DNA of 64,000 nt from Isoptericola sp. AK164 (GTDB lineage: Bacteria > Actinomycetota > Actinomycetes > Actinomycetales > Cellulomonadaceae): the NCBI RefSeq assembly GCF_029643425.1, contig NZ_CP119106.1, positions 2,914,001-2,978,000 on the forward strand, given 5' to 3'. This document shows positions 56,305 to 64,000 of this stretch, in pieces (positions within the stretch are counted from its first letter, which is position 1; the number at the start of each line of letters is the position of its first letter). Below the pieces are notes generated by a model, which worked only from the letters and a program-made list of their open reading frames with translations, was not told the DNA's origin and ran no database searches. The position numbers and the translations under genes were made by a program.

Positions 56305-57254
56305 CAGTGCTCCTTGGGCGGTTCGCCGAGGACGTCCAGCAGCGCCCGCGCCGCGGCGTCGTCGATGCGGTGGGCGGCCAGCGCGCGCCGGGCGGCGCCG
56401 CGGGCGAGCCCGGTGTAGCTGTCCGGGACGTCGGTCGCTCCGGTGCCGGCCGCGAGGTCGCCGAGCACCTCCAGGTGCCGGGCCACCGTGCCGGCGTCGC
56501 CGCGGGCGACCGGGCCGGTCAGGGCGGCGATCGCGCCGGGCCCCTCGCCGTCGCGCAGGTCTGCCGCCCGCGTGGCGCCGTCGAGGGCGGCACCCAGCAG
56601 CGGGGCGAGCACGCGCCCGGGGTGCTCCACGCCGGCGGCCTCGAGGGCCTGCGCCGCCTGCGCCACCAGCACCACGAGGTGGTTGGCGCCGTGCGCCAGG
56701 GCGGCGTGGTAGAGCCCGCGGGCCTGCTCGTCCACGACGACGGGTTCGCCGCCGATCTCGACGACGAGCGCCTGGCCGATGGGCAGCACCGCGGCCGGGG
56801 CGGTCACGGCGAACGTGCAGCCGGTCAGCCGGGCCAGGTCCAGCGAGGTCCCGGTGAACGTCATCGCCGGGTGCACGGCCAGGGGGATCGCTCCCGCCCG
56901 CTGGGCGGGGGCCAGCACCTCGGCCCCGTACCGGCCCGAGGTGTGCACGACGAGCTGGCCCGGCTGCCAGGCACCGACGTCGGCCAGCCCGGCCACGAGG
57001 CCCTCCAGGGCGTCGTCGGGCACCGCCAGCAGCACGAGCTCGGAGCGCTCGACGATCTCCGGCACGTCCAGGTGCGGCACGCCGGGCAGCATGGTCTCGA
57101 TCCGGTCCCGGGAGGCGTCCGAGACCCCGGATGCCCCGACGACGGCGTGCCCGGCCGAGCGCAGCGCGCTGCCGAGGACGGCGCCGACCCGCCCGGCGCC
57201 GACGACGCCGACCCCGAGGCGCCCGGGGCGTGCCGCGGTGTCCGGGGCCGTCAC
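56304..57254 (-). CDS. DUF2520 Rossmann-fold protein
   Basis: A 316-residue protein with an NAD(P)-binding N-terminus ([29 protein letters not shown]) and a C-terminal helical DUF2520 domain ([47 protein letters not shown]). It resembles the ketopantoate/pyrroline-5-carboxylate reductase layout. GTG 57254 follows GGAGGA. In actinobacteria it sits just before panC, and it has been proposed as a dehydrogenase for pantoate synthesis; nothing in the sequence proves this. Confidence 0.9.
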   Translation of the reverse strand: MTAPDTAARPGRLGVGVVGAGRVGAVLGSALRSAGHAVVGASGVSDASRDRIETMLPGVPHLDVPEIVERSELVLLAVPDDALEGLVAGLADVGAWQPGQLVVHTSGRYGAEVLAPAQRAGAIPLAVHPAMTFTGTSLDLARLTGCTFAVTAPAAVLPIGQALVVEIGGEPVVVDEQARGLYHAALAHGANHLVVLVAQAAQALEAAGVEHPGRVLAPLLGAALDGATRAADLRDGEGPGAIAALTGPVARGDAGTVARHLEVLGDLAAGTGATDVPDSYTGLARGAARRALAAHRIDDAAARALLDVLGEPPKEH

Positions 57255-58858
57255 GGGCTGTCCTCCGGTCCGTCGCCCGGTGCCGCCGGGCGGGCCAGCG
57301 GCGCGACGCGCTCCATCCAGCGCTCCGGCGTCTGGTGCGACCGGGCCGCGCGGGCGCGCACCGACTGCTCGGCCAGCAGGTGCTGCGCGTCGGGGGTGTC
57401 GAGGTGGTGGGCACGGGTGGTGACCGGGCCCGGCGTGGAGTGCACCGCGAACGTCGTCAGTCCCCGCCGCCGCTGCCACGGCCCCTGCACGAGACCGAGG
57501 GACTGGGTGCGCTCGTGCGGGACGACGGACAGCCGCCGGGTCAGCCGTCCGCCGCGCAGCAGCAGCGCCCGGTCGGCGACGGCGAACCCGTTGCGGCGCC
57601 AGCTGATCGGGTCCAGCAGCCGGGCACGACGCGGGCTCGTGGTGAAGAAACGGTCCGTGCGCGCCTCCCCGGTCAGGGCCTCGTCGAGCAGCTCGGTCGC
57701 GTCCTCGGCCCCGAGGTCGGGCAGCACCAGCCACAGCGCCGCCATCGCCTCGGACCGCGGTCCGACCGGGAGGAGCACGTTCTGGGTGGCGTTCTGCTCC
57801 TCGCCGCCGTACCCGGCGACGTTGACCTTGATCCGCCACCAGTCCTTGCCGCGCCACCAGAAGCCCTGGGTGAGCTCCAGCGCCTGCACCCGTCCGGGCG
57901 GGATGGTCTGCGCGCGCGTCTCCAGCAGCCCGTGCCGCAGCCGGATCCCGTCCGGGGAGATCGCGGCCCGGAAGCCGAACTCCCCGGCGAACCGGTTGAA
58001 CAGGAACGTCGCGACGCCGAACGCCACCGGCAGCATGGAGACCAGCACGCCGACGGCGCGGGTGACCAGCACGAAGACCACGAGAGCGACGAGCACCGCG
58101 AGGGCGACCCAGACGGCGGGCAGCCGCAGCAGCGACACGACCAGCCGACCCGGGGGGACCTCGTAGACGAGGTTCTCCGGGGCCTCCTCGGCCGGCGGCG
58201 GCACCTCCGCCACGACCGGGCCGGTTGCGGCCGGCGACGGCTCGGTGGCGACGTCCGGGCCGGCGGGGCCGCCGTCCGCGGCGATGCCCACCGGGGAGGA
58301 GCCCGCCGGGGACGGCACCGTGCCACCGGCCCGCCGTGCCCTGACCCCGGCGGCGCGCGCCAGCAGCTCGGCACGGAGCTGCTTGGCGTCGTCGAGACGC
58401 AGGAACCCGATCACCACCCCGGAGTCCGACCCGCCGGCGACCTCCAGGGTCAGCTCGGCCAGCCCGAACAGCCGGGCGAGCAGGGGCTGACGGACGTCGA
58501 CGGCCTGCAGCCGATCGAGCCGCGCGTGCCGCTGCTGGCGGAACAGGATGCCCTTGCGCAGGTGGGCGGCGTCGTCGTCCACCGCGTAGGAGGTCATGCG
58601 CCAGGCGAGCGCGGAGACGCCGAAGATGACCGCCAGCACGACGAGGACCACCAGGACCGCGAGCCACCACACCCGGGTGACGCCGTCGACGACCTCGCCG
58701 GCGTACTCGAGGCTCTCGATCGCCTGCTGCCCGAGGACGAACAGCAGCACGGCGATGGCGGCCCAGCCCCGCACGACGGGCGTGATCGGGTGGACCCGTC
58801 GCCACTCGCGCGCCGGTGCCGTCCCCGTGGCCCCCGACGTCGGCTCCGCGGCGCTCAC
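57251..58858 (-). CDS. PH-domain (YdbT-like) membrane protein
   Basis: A 535-residue membrane protein with bacterial PH (bPH_2, formerly DUF304) domains. Helix pairs lie near residues 32-50 and 65-85, and again near 240-290. PH segments have the family signature: [45 protein letters not shown], then [25 protein letters not shown], and a third, [26 protein letters not shown] Pro/Ala-rich insert follows the first domain. It overlaps its smaller homologue (58855) and DUF2520 gene by 4 bp each. Function unknown; the pair resembles YdbS-YdbT. Confidence 0.9.
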   Translation of the reverse strand: MSAAEPTSGATGTAPAREWRRVHPITPVVRGWAAIAVLLFVLGQQAIESLEYAGEVVDGVTRVWWLAVLVVLVVLAVIFGVSALAWRMTSYAVDDDAAHLRKGILFRQQRHARLDRLQAVDVRQPLLARLFGLAELTLEVAGGSDSGVVIGFLRLDDAKQLRAELLARAAGVRARRAGGTVPSPAGSSPVGIAADGGPAGPDVATEPSPAATGPVVAEVPPPAEEAPENLVYEVPPGRLVVSLLRLPAVWVALAVLVALVVFVLVTRAVGVLVSMLPVAFGVATFLFNRFAGEFGFRAAISPDGIRLRHGLLETRAQTIPPGRVQALELTQGFWWRGKDWWRIKVNVAGYGGEEQNATQNVLLPVGPRSEAMAALWLVLPDLGAEDATELLDEALTGEARTDRFFTTSPRRARLLDPISWRRNGFAVADRALLLRGGRLTRRLSVVPHERTQSLGLVQGPWQRRRGLTTFAVHSTPGPVTTRAHHLDTPDAQHLLAEQSVRARAARSHQTPERWMERVAPLARPAAPGDGPEDSP

Positions 58859-59358
58859 AGCCCGGCCAGCCTCGCCTCGCCGCGCGCCGTCAGGCGGTCC
58901 CGCAGCCGCTCCGCCTCGTCCGGGGTCAGCCCCGGGATCTCGGCGTCCGTGCTGGCCGAGGCCGTGTGCAGCTGCACCGTGGCGATGTTCAGGCGGCGGT
59001 CCAGCGGACCGGCGGTGACGTCGACGAACTGCATGCGCCCGTACGGGACCACGACCAGCTCGCGGAAGAGGATGCCCTTGCGGATCAGCAGGTCGTCGTC
59101 ACGCTCGGCGTACCCGATCGCGCGGACCTGGCGCGGCACGAGCAGCCCGATCCACAGCAGCAGGAGGGCGCAGACGGCCGCCGGGATCCACAGCCATCCC
59201 GTGACCGCGAGCGCGAGGACCAGGCAGACCAGCAGCGGCAGCCCGAGCCAGAACCCCACGACGACCAGTCGCGCGGGGACCAGCCGGGGGGACACCCGGT
59301 CCCAGGTCACGTCCGGCGGGTCGAACGGGTCGGCCGGACCCGATGCGGGGTGTGTCAT
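58855..59358 (-). CDS. PH-domain (YdbS-like) membrane protein
   Basis: A 167-residue protein with two adjacent membrane helices (LVVVGFWLGLPLLVCLVLAL, WIPAAVCALLLLWIGLLV) and one bPH_2 domain (DDDLLIRKGILFRELVVVPYGRMQFVDVTAGPLDRRLNIATVQLHTA). Start ATG 59358. Its stop overlaps the start of the larger YdbT-like gene, so the two are made together and probably form a complex. Confidence 0.9.
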   Translation of the reverse strand: MTHPASGPADPFDPPDVTWDRVSPRLVPARLVVVGFWLGLPLLVCLVLALAVTGWLWIPAAVCALLLLWIGLLVPRQVRAIGYAERDDDLLIRKGILFRELVVVPYGRMQFVDVTAGPLDRRLNIATVQLHTASASTDAEIPGLTPDEAERLRDRLTARGEARLAGL

Positions 59359-59403
59359 GGGACCATCCTCGCAGAATCGCCGCCCACGACCGCTCCGGAC
59401 GCC

Positions 59404-59874
59404 TCAGGACGGGATCGCCTCGCGCCCCTCGTCCTCCTCGGGCGGGGGCGCCTCGCAGAACTTCTCGACGACGAGGCCGACGACGGCCAGACCGATCGCC
59501 GCCAGGGCCGCCACGCCCGAGGTGATGGCCACCTCCCGGCGGGGCTCGACGGCGAGCTGCGGCAGGACGAGCAGCACGGACGCGGTGTAGCGCCCCGTCA
59601 GCAGCGCTCCCGTGTACGCCGCGGCCTTGGCCATGGCGAAGGTGCGGGCGGCGCGCAGCGGGTCGAGGTCCGGCTTCTCGCCGCGCAGGTAGGCGCGGAC
59701 GGCCCACCCGGCCCACAGCACGAGGCCGGCGATGAGCACCAGCGCCACGACCTCCACCCACGCCGCTCCTGGCAGGTAGACCCCACGGGTCTCGAGCAGG
59801 CGCAGCAGCAAGGTCCCGACGGCGGCGACCCCGACCGCGACGGCGACCAGCGTGCGCACACGGGTCCGGCGCAC
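59404..59874 (-). CDS. DUF3180 membrane protein
   Basis: A 156-residue protein with four membrane helices (VAVAVGVAAVGTLLLRLL, WVEVVALVLIAGLVLWAGWAV, GALLTGRYTASVLLVLPQL, GVAALAAIGLAVVGLVV) and the conserved DPLRAARTFAMAKAAAYTGALL segment of DUF3180. It starts at GTG 59874, one base after the folBK stop. In actinobacteria it regularly follows the folate genes; the function is unknown. The C-terminal tail is acidic. Confidence 0.9.
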   Translation of the reverse strand: MRRTRVRTLVAVAVGVAAVGTLLLRLLETRGVYLPGAAWVEVVALVLIAGLVLWAGWAVRAYLRGEKPDLDPLRAARTFAMAKAAAYTGALLTGRYTASVLLVLPQLAVEPRREVAITSGVAALAAIGLAVVGLVVEKFCEAPPPEEDEGREAIPS

Positions 59875-59875
59875 G

Positions 59876-61387
59876 TCAGGCGCGTTCCGGGTGCTCGGCG
59901 TCCGGCGCGGGCGGGATCGGGGCGTGCATGCCGGCAGCGGCCACGAAACCGCGCGGCTCCTGCGCCGGCGGCACGTCGTCGGGCGGGTCCTGACGCGGCA
60001 CCGGCACCGACGGCGGCGCCTGGGCCGGGAAGGCCGCGGTGCTCGGCGCCTGCGGGGAGGGGTGCGACGGCGGTGCCGCGGGCACCGGCTGCGAGGAGGG
60101 CGCCTGCGGCGACGGTGCCGCCGGGACCGCGCCGCTCGAGGCCGGCTCGGTCAGCCAGTCGAGCGCGAGCCACCGGATGCCCGACCGGTCGGGCGCGGTG
60201 GCGGCGAGCTGGGCCACCGGGCCGCCGCCGAGACCGACGAGCACGCCCTGGGGATCCACCTCGGCCCACGGCACCAGCACGAACGCCCGTTCCCGCGCCC
60301 GCGGGTGCGGCAGCTCCAGGTCCTCCGCGGTCGACGTCAGGTCCCCGTACTGGACGACGTCCACGTCCAGCGTGCGCGGGCCCCACCGCTCGTCCCGCAC
60401 CCGGCCGTGCAGGAGCTCGACCTCCTGGCAGGCACCCAGCAGGTCGCGCGCGGGCAGCGTGGTGCGCACCAGGAGCACGGCGTTGAGGAAGTCGGGCTGC
60501 TCGGGTCCGACGGCGACGGTCCGGGCCAGCGGGGACACCTCCATGACCTGCACCCCGGGGATGCGGTCGATGTCGGTGACGGCGGCGCGCAGCGTGCCCT
60601 GGGCGTCGCCCAGGTTGGCCCCGAGGGCGAGCACCGCGTCCACGGGCGCCTCGGGGGCCTCGTCGAGCGGGTCGACGGCGGGGGGCGCCGGCGCGGACTC
60701 CGGGCCGGGGGCCTCCGGGCCCGGGACGGGTGCAGCGTCGACGGTGGTCGCGTCCGGGGCGGGAGGTGCCGGGACCGCCGTCTCGGCGACCGCGGGGGTC
60801 GGGAGCGAGGTCGCCGCGGGCACCGGGGTCGCGGCCTTGGGCTCGGGCGGCGCCGGCGGGGGCGGCACCGGCGGCGCGGGAACGGGCGCCGCCGCCGGCG
60901 CAGGAGCCGGCGCCGGCGCGGGGGCCGGTGCCGGCGCCGGGGAGACCTGCTGGTCCGTGCTCGTCGCGGCCGGCACGGCCGGCGGGTTCTCCCGGTCGCG
61001 GCGCACCACGACCTCGACGTCGTCGAACGGCACGGAGATCGGCGCCTGCGGCTTGTGCACGCGCACGTCGACGGCCCGCACCGCCGACCGGGACAGCACG
61101 ACGGCGGCGATCCGCTCGGCGAGCGTCTCGACGAGGTCCACCGGGGACCCCGAGAGCACGTCGTGGACGTCCTCGGCGACCTCGGCGTAGCTGACCGTCG
61201 CGGCGAGGTCGTCCGACCCGGCGGCGGGGCGCGCGTCCAGGTGCAGCACGACGTCGGCGCGGAAGGTCTGTCCCTCGACACGTTCCTGCGGCAGCACGCC
61301 GTGGTGACCGGTCGCGGTCACCCCGGTCAGCCGGATCTGGTCGAGGGGTCGGCCGTCCGACCCCGTCACGGCGTCGGCGAATGTCAC
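59876..61387 (-). CDS. folK: Bifunctional dihydroneopterin aldolase / HPPK, fusion with Pro/Ala-rich linker and tail
   Basis: A 503-residue fusion of two consecutive folate enzymes. Residues about 15-130 are FolB (IRLTGVTATGHHGVLPQERVEGQTF, the YAEVAEDVHDVL, DLVETLAERIA segments). Residues about 250-405 are FolK (VDAVLALGANLGDAQGTLRAAV, PDFLNAVLLVRT, LGACQEVELLHGRVRDERWGPRTLDVDVVQYGD, LPHPRARERAFVLVPWAEV). Between them lie about 115 residues of Pro/Ala repeats, and another ~90-residue Pro/Ala/Ser tail follows. The fusion makes two steps in one chain; the low-complexity segments are unusual in length. It overlaps folP by 4 bp. Confidence 0.94.
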   Translation of the reverse strand: MTFADAVTGSDGRPLDQIRLTGVTATGHHGVLPQERVEGQTFRADVVLHLDARPAAGSDDLAATVSYAEVAEDVHDVLSGSPVDLVETLAERIAAVVLSRSAVRAVDVRVHKPQAPISVPFDDVEVVVRRDRENPPAVPAATSTDQQVSPAPAPAPAPAPAPAPAAAPVPAPPVPPPPAPPEPKAATPVPAATSLPTPAVAETAVPAPPAPDATTVDAAPVPGPEAPGPESAPAPPAVDPLDEAPEAPVDAVLALGANLGDAQGTLRAAVTDIDRIPGVQVMEVSPLARTVAVGPEQPDFLNAVLLVRTTLPARDLLGACQEVELLHGRVRDERWGPRTLDVDVVQYGDLTSTAEDLELPHPRARERAFVLVPWAEVDPQGVLVGLGGGPVAQLAATAPDRSGIRWLALDWLTEPASSGAVPAAPSPQAPSSQPVPAAPPSHPSPQAPSTAAFPAQAPPSVPVPRQDPPDDVPPAQEPRGFVAAAGMHAPIPPAPDAEHPERA

Positions 61388-62277
61388 GCGGTGTCCTCCG
61401 TCGTCTCGGCCCGCCTCCAGGCGGCCGCCACTTGTACGGCGTCAACGCTCGCACGCGCGGCGTGCACGCGCACGCACCACGCCCCGGCGTGTGCGGCCAG
61501 CGCGGTGATCGCCGTCGTGGCGTCGTCCCGGCCCGCGGGCGGGACCGGCTCGTCCGCGGCGGCCCCGCGCACCCCCGCGAGGAGGTGGCCGAGGAACCGC
61601 TTGCGCGACGCACCGACCAGCAGGGGGCGGCCCAGGGCGTGCAGCGCGTCCAGGTGTGCCAGCAGCGGCCAGTTCAGCGCCCCGGACTTGGCGAAGCCGA
61701 GGCCCGGGTCGAGCACGATCTGCTCGTGCGCGACCCCGGCGTCGTGCAGAGCGGCGACCCGGGCGGCGAGCTCGTCGCGCACGTCCGCCACGACGTCGTC
61801 GTAGTCCTGCCGGGCGTCCATGACGTCGCTGTGCCCGCGCCAGTGCATCGCCACGTACGGCACGCCCGTCTCGGCCACGACGCCCGCCATGTCCGGGTCG
61901 GCCAGCCCGCCGGAGACGTCGTTGACCAGCCGCGCCCCGGCCGCCACCGCCCGCTCGGCCACGGCGGCCCGCGTGGTGTCGACGGACACGACCGCACCGG
62001 CGGCGGCCAGGCGCCCGATGACGGGGACGACGCGCCGCAGCTCCTCGGCCTCGGTCACCCGCTGGGCGCCGGGTCTGGTCGACTCCCCGCCCACGTCGAG
62101 GACGTCCGCGCCCTCGGCGAGCAGGTCGAGGCCGTGCTGGACGCCGGCCTCGGGCTCGAACCACTCCCCGCCGTCGGAGAACGAGTCCGGCGTGATGTTG
62201 ACCACGCCCATGACGAGGCAGCGGCCGGCGCCGGACAGCTCGGGCAGACCGGCGACCACGGCGTCGCGAGTGCTCAT
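61384..62277 (-). CDS. folP: Dihydropteroate synthase
   Basis: A 297-residue enzyme that condenses para-aminobenzoate with the pterin diphosphate; it is the sulfonamide target. The TIM-barrel motifs are VMGVVNITPDSFSDGGEW, ADVLDVGGESTRPGA, VSVDTTRAAVAERAVAAGARLVNDVSGG, IVLDPGLGFAKSGALNW and LLVGASRKRFLG. Start ATG 62277. It lies 3 bp after folE and overlaps folBK. Confidence 0.96.
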   Translation of the reverse strand: MSTRDAVVAGLPELSGAGRCLVMGVVNITPDSFSDGGEWFEPEAGVQHGLDLLAEGADVLDVGGESTRPGAQRVTEAEELRRVVPVIGRLAAAGAVVSVDTTRAAVAERAVAAGARLVNDVSGGLADPDMAGVVAETGVPYVAMHWRGHSDVMDARQDYDDVVADVRDELAARVAALHDAGVAHEQIVLDPGLGFAKSGALNWPLLAHLDALHALGRPLLVGASRKRFLGHLLAGVRGAAADEPVPPAGRDDATTAITALAAHAGAWCVRVHAARASVDAVQVAAAWRRAETTEDTA

Positions 62278-62280
62278 GCG

Positions 62281-62910
62281 TCAGTGCCCCAGGATCAGAC
62301 TCATCGCTTCGGACCGCGTGGCGGCGGTCTGCATGACGCCCCGCACGGCCGAGGTGACCGTCCGGGACCCGGGCTTGCGCACCCCGCGCATCGACATGCA
62401 CAGGTGCTCGCACTGCACGACGACGATGACGCCGCGCGGGTCGAGGATCCGCACCAGGGCGTCGGCGATCTGCGTGGTGAGGCGCTCCTGCACCTGGGGG
62501 CGCCGGGCGTAGACCTCGACCAGCCGGGCGAGCTTGGACAGCCCGGTGATCCGCCCCTCGGCGCTCGGGATGTAGCCGATGTGCGCGAGCCCGTGGAACG
62601 GGACCAGGTGGTGCTCGCACGTGGAGTACACCTCGATGTCCTTGACCAGCACCATCTCCTCGTGCCCGAGGTCGAAGGTGGTGGTCAGGACGTCCTCGGG
62701 CTCCTGGTGCAGGCCGGCGAAGATCTCCCGGTAGGCGCGCGCCACCCGCGCCGGGGTGTCGCGCAGCCCTTCGCGCTCCGGGTCCTCACCGACGGCGAGC
62801 AGCAGCTCGCGGATCGCCGCCTCGGCGCGCTCGGCGTCGTAGGGCGGCACGTCGGCCGCCGGCCGCATCCCCAGCGAGACCGGCGTCAGCGGCAGGTCCG
62901 GCTCCGTCAC
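62281..62910 (-). CDS. folE: GTP cyclohydrolase I
   Basis: A 209-residue enzyme that begins folate synthesis by converting GTP to dihydroneopterin triphosphate. Zinc-binding Cys and His lie in [14 protein letters not shown] and [36 protein letters not shown] and SAVRGVM complete the site. GTG 62910 immediately follows the ftsH stop (TGAGTG), so ftsH and the fol genes are one unit. Confidence 0.97.
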   Translation of the reverse strand: MTEPDLPLTPVSLGMRPAADVPPYDAERAEAAIRELLLAVGEDPEREGLRDTPARVARAYREIFAGLHQEPEDVLTTTFDLGHEEMVLVKDIEVYSTCEHHLVPFHGLAHIGYIPSAEGRITGLSKLARLVEVYARRPQVQERLTTQIADALVRILDPRGVIVVVQCEHLCMSMRGVRKPGSRTVTSAVRGVMQTAATRSEAMSLILGH

Positions 62911-64000
62911 TCAGGTCTCCTCGCCGTCGGAGCGGCCGTCGGTGCGCTCCGCCGTCGCGCCGTCGTCGCCCGCGGGACGCTCGTGCGGGCGACGGGACGC
63001 CGCGGCCTCGGCCTCGACGTTGCCCACGACGGCGGCCTCGTCCTGCGGGAGACCGGCGTGGCCGTTCGTCGCGTACGCGGCCTGCTCGCCCTCGGTCATC
63101 ACCGGACCGCGGTCGTGGACGGTGCGCTCGGTGCTGGACAGCCAGACGTCCCGCGCGGGGCGCTTGCTCACCGGGGCGAAGACCGCGGCCAGCTCCTCCT
63201 GGTTGAGCGTCTCGTGCTCGAGCAGCTGCAGGACGAGGTCGTCGAGCACGTCGCGGTACTCGGACAGGACCTCCCACGCCTCGTCGTGCGCGGCCTCGAC
63301 GAGCTTGCGGACCTCGTGGTCCACGGTGCCCGCCACGGCCTCCGAGTAGTCGCGCTGGTGGCCCATGTCCTTGCCCAGGAACGGCTCGGAGGAGGCGGAC
63401 CCGAGCTTGAGCGCGCCGACCTTCTCGCTCATGCCGTACTCCATCACCATCTTGCGGGCGATGGCGGTGGCCTTCTCGATGTCGTTGCTGGCCCCGGTGG
63501 TGGGGTCGTGGAACACGATCTCCTCGGCCACGCGGCCGCCCATGGCGTAGGCGAGCTGGTCGAGGAGCTCGTTGCGGGTGGTGGAGTACTTGTCCTCGGT
63601 GGGCATGACCATCGTGTAGCCGAGGGCCCGCCCGCGCGGCAGGATCGTCACCTTCGTCACCGGGTCGGTGTACCGCATGGCGGCCGCCACCAGGGCGTGC
63701 CCGCCCTCGTGGTACGCGGTGATCTTCTGCTCCTTGATCTTCATCACCCGGGTGCGCTTCTGCGGACCCGCCAGCACGCGGTCGATCGCCTCGTCCAGCG
63801 CCCGGTCGTCGATGAGCTGGGCCCCGGAGCGGGCGGTCAGCAGCGCGGCCTCGTTGAGCACGTTGGCCAGGTCGGCACCGGTGAAGCCGGGCGTGCGGCG
63901 CGCCACGGCGGCGAGGTCGACGGTCTCGACCATCGGCTTGCCCTGGGCGTGCACCTGCAGGATGTGCTCGCGGCCCTTGAGGTCCGGCGCCTCGACGGCG
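62911..64000 (-). CDS. ftsH: ATP-dependent zinc metalloprotease FtsH (partial, N-terminus beyond right edge)
   Basis: About 362 C-terminal residues are visible. They cover the end of the AAA module ([19 protein letters not shown], sensor-2 region) and the whole M41 protease: zinc motif in [15 protein letters not shown] (HEGGH, a HExxH form), [31 protein letters not shown] and [11 protein letters not shown] with the third ligand. FtsH is membrane-bound and degrades misfolded and regulatory membrane proteins. A ~100-residue Glu/Gly/Ala-rich tail follows the protease. The membrane helices and Walker motifs lie outside the window. Confidence 0.97.
   Translation of the reverse strand, partial: AVEAPDLKGREHILQVHAQGKPMVETVDLAAVARRTPGFTGADLANVLNEAALLTARSGAQLIDDRALDEAIDRVLAGPQKRTRVMKIKEQKITAYHEGGHALVAAAMRYTDPVTKVTILPRGRALGYTMVMPTEDKYSTTRNELLDQLAYAMGGRVAEEIVFHDPTTGASNDIEKATAIARKMVMEYGMSEKVGALKLGSASSEPFLGKDMGHQRDYSEAVAGTVDHEVRKLVEAAHDEAWEVLSEYRDVLDDLVLQLLEHETLNQEELAAVFAPVSKRPARDVWLSSTERTVHDRGPVMTEGEQAAYATNGHAGLPQDEAAVVGNVEAEAAASRRPHERPAGDDGATAERTDGRSDGEET

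Overview
This 64 kb window is chromosomal DNA of a very GC-rich actinobacterium. Lsr2, MshA (mycothiol synthesis), a WXG100 protein, CarD, SenX3-RegX3, an LpqE-like lipoprotein, DUF3263 and DUF3180 proteins and a deazaflavin-dependent nitroreductase-family enzyme all point to Actinomycetota. The block ftsH-folE-folP-folBK-DUF3180-PH-PH-DUF2520-panC-panD-nadB, with nadC, lysS and lsr2 nearby, suggests Micrococcales, most likely a Cellulomonadaceae or Promicromonosporaceae relative. That placement is inferred from gene content and order, not from a database search. I see no insertion sequence, prophage, integrase or CRISPR array; this looks like core chromosome.

Layout. 1-3.2 kb: a phenolic-ester style module made of a solute-binding lipoprotein (cut by the left edge), an IclR regulator and a secreted tannase/feruloyl esterase, tied together by four copies of one 19-bp palindrome. 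3.4-12.2 kb: XPB-type helicase, AI-2E family permease, LppX-like lipoprotein, a TPM-domain membrane protein with PspA, a glutamine amidotransferase and a NYN-domain protein. 12.3-17.4 kb: a polytopic membrane protein divergent from an OmpR-type two-component system, an HD-type protein and an orphan WXG100 protein. 17.5-25.4 kb: CIRCE-controlled groEL, LytR_C protein, DUF3263, uracil-DNA glycosylase, SGNH hydrolase, tRNA-Thr, membrane DsbA-like protein and a membrane Ser/Thr kinase. 25.5-30.6 kb: otsA-otsB trehalose synthesis, a UgpC/MsiK-type sugar-ABC ATPase and a DUF4032 protein. 30.8-38.4 kb: rlmB-cysS, a PLP enzyme of the alanine racemase fold divergent from a sugar-lactone oxidase, carD-ispD-ispF and an LpqE-like lipoprotein. 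38.5-45.7 kb: a complete phosphate locus (pstSCAB, senX3-regX3, phoU) with two PHO boxes. 45.8-53 kb: gpmA, a Ddn-like protein, mshA with a lactonase, lsr2, lysS, nadC. 53.2-64 kb: one long leftward block of NAD, pantothenate and folate genes ending in ftsH, cut by the right edge.

The most unusual content is intergenic. Five arrays of a short element (core GAGGTAGGCAAC) repeat with an exact 20-bp period. They lie directly after the stop codons of seven genes, and in all seven cases the core reads in the sense direction of the gene that ends there. Where two genes converge, the array changes orientation in the middle. In three genes the last repeat contains or overlaps the stop codon. This looks like an undescribed 3'-end element family that acts in RNA. 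A second dispersed family, three near-perfect palindromes with the core TGTGGGCRTGAAAT, also sits at gene ends. A separate 30-bp perfect palindrome lies between lysS and nadC.

Start codons were chosen from ribosome-binding sites, overlaps and conserved domain starts. The most notable is ispD, whose essential N-terminal motif can only be reached from a CTG start overlapping the carD stop codon.
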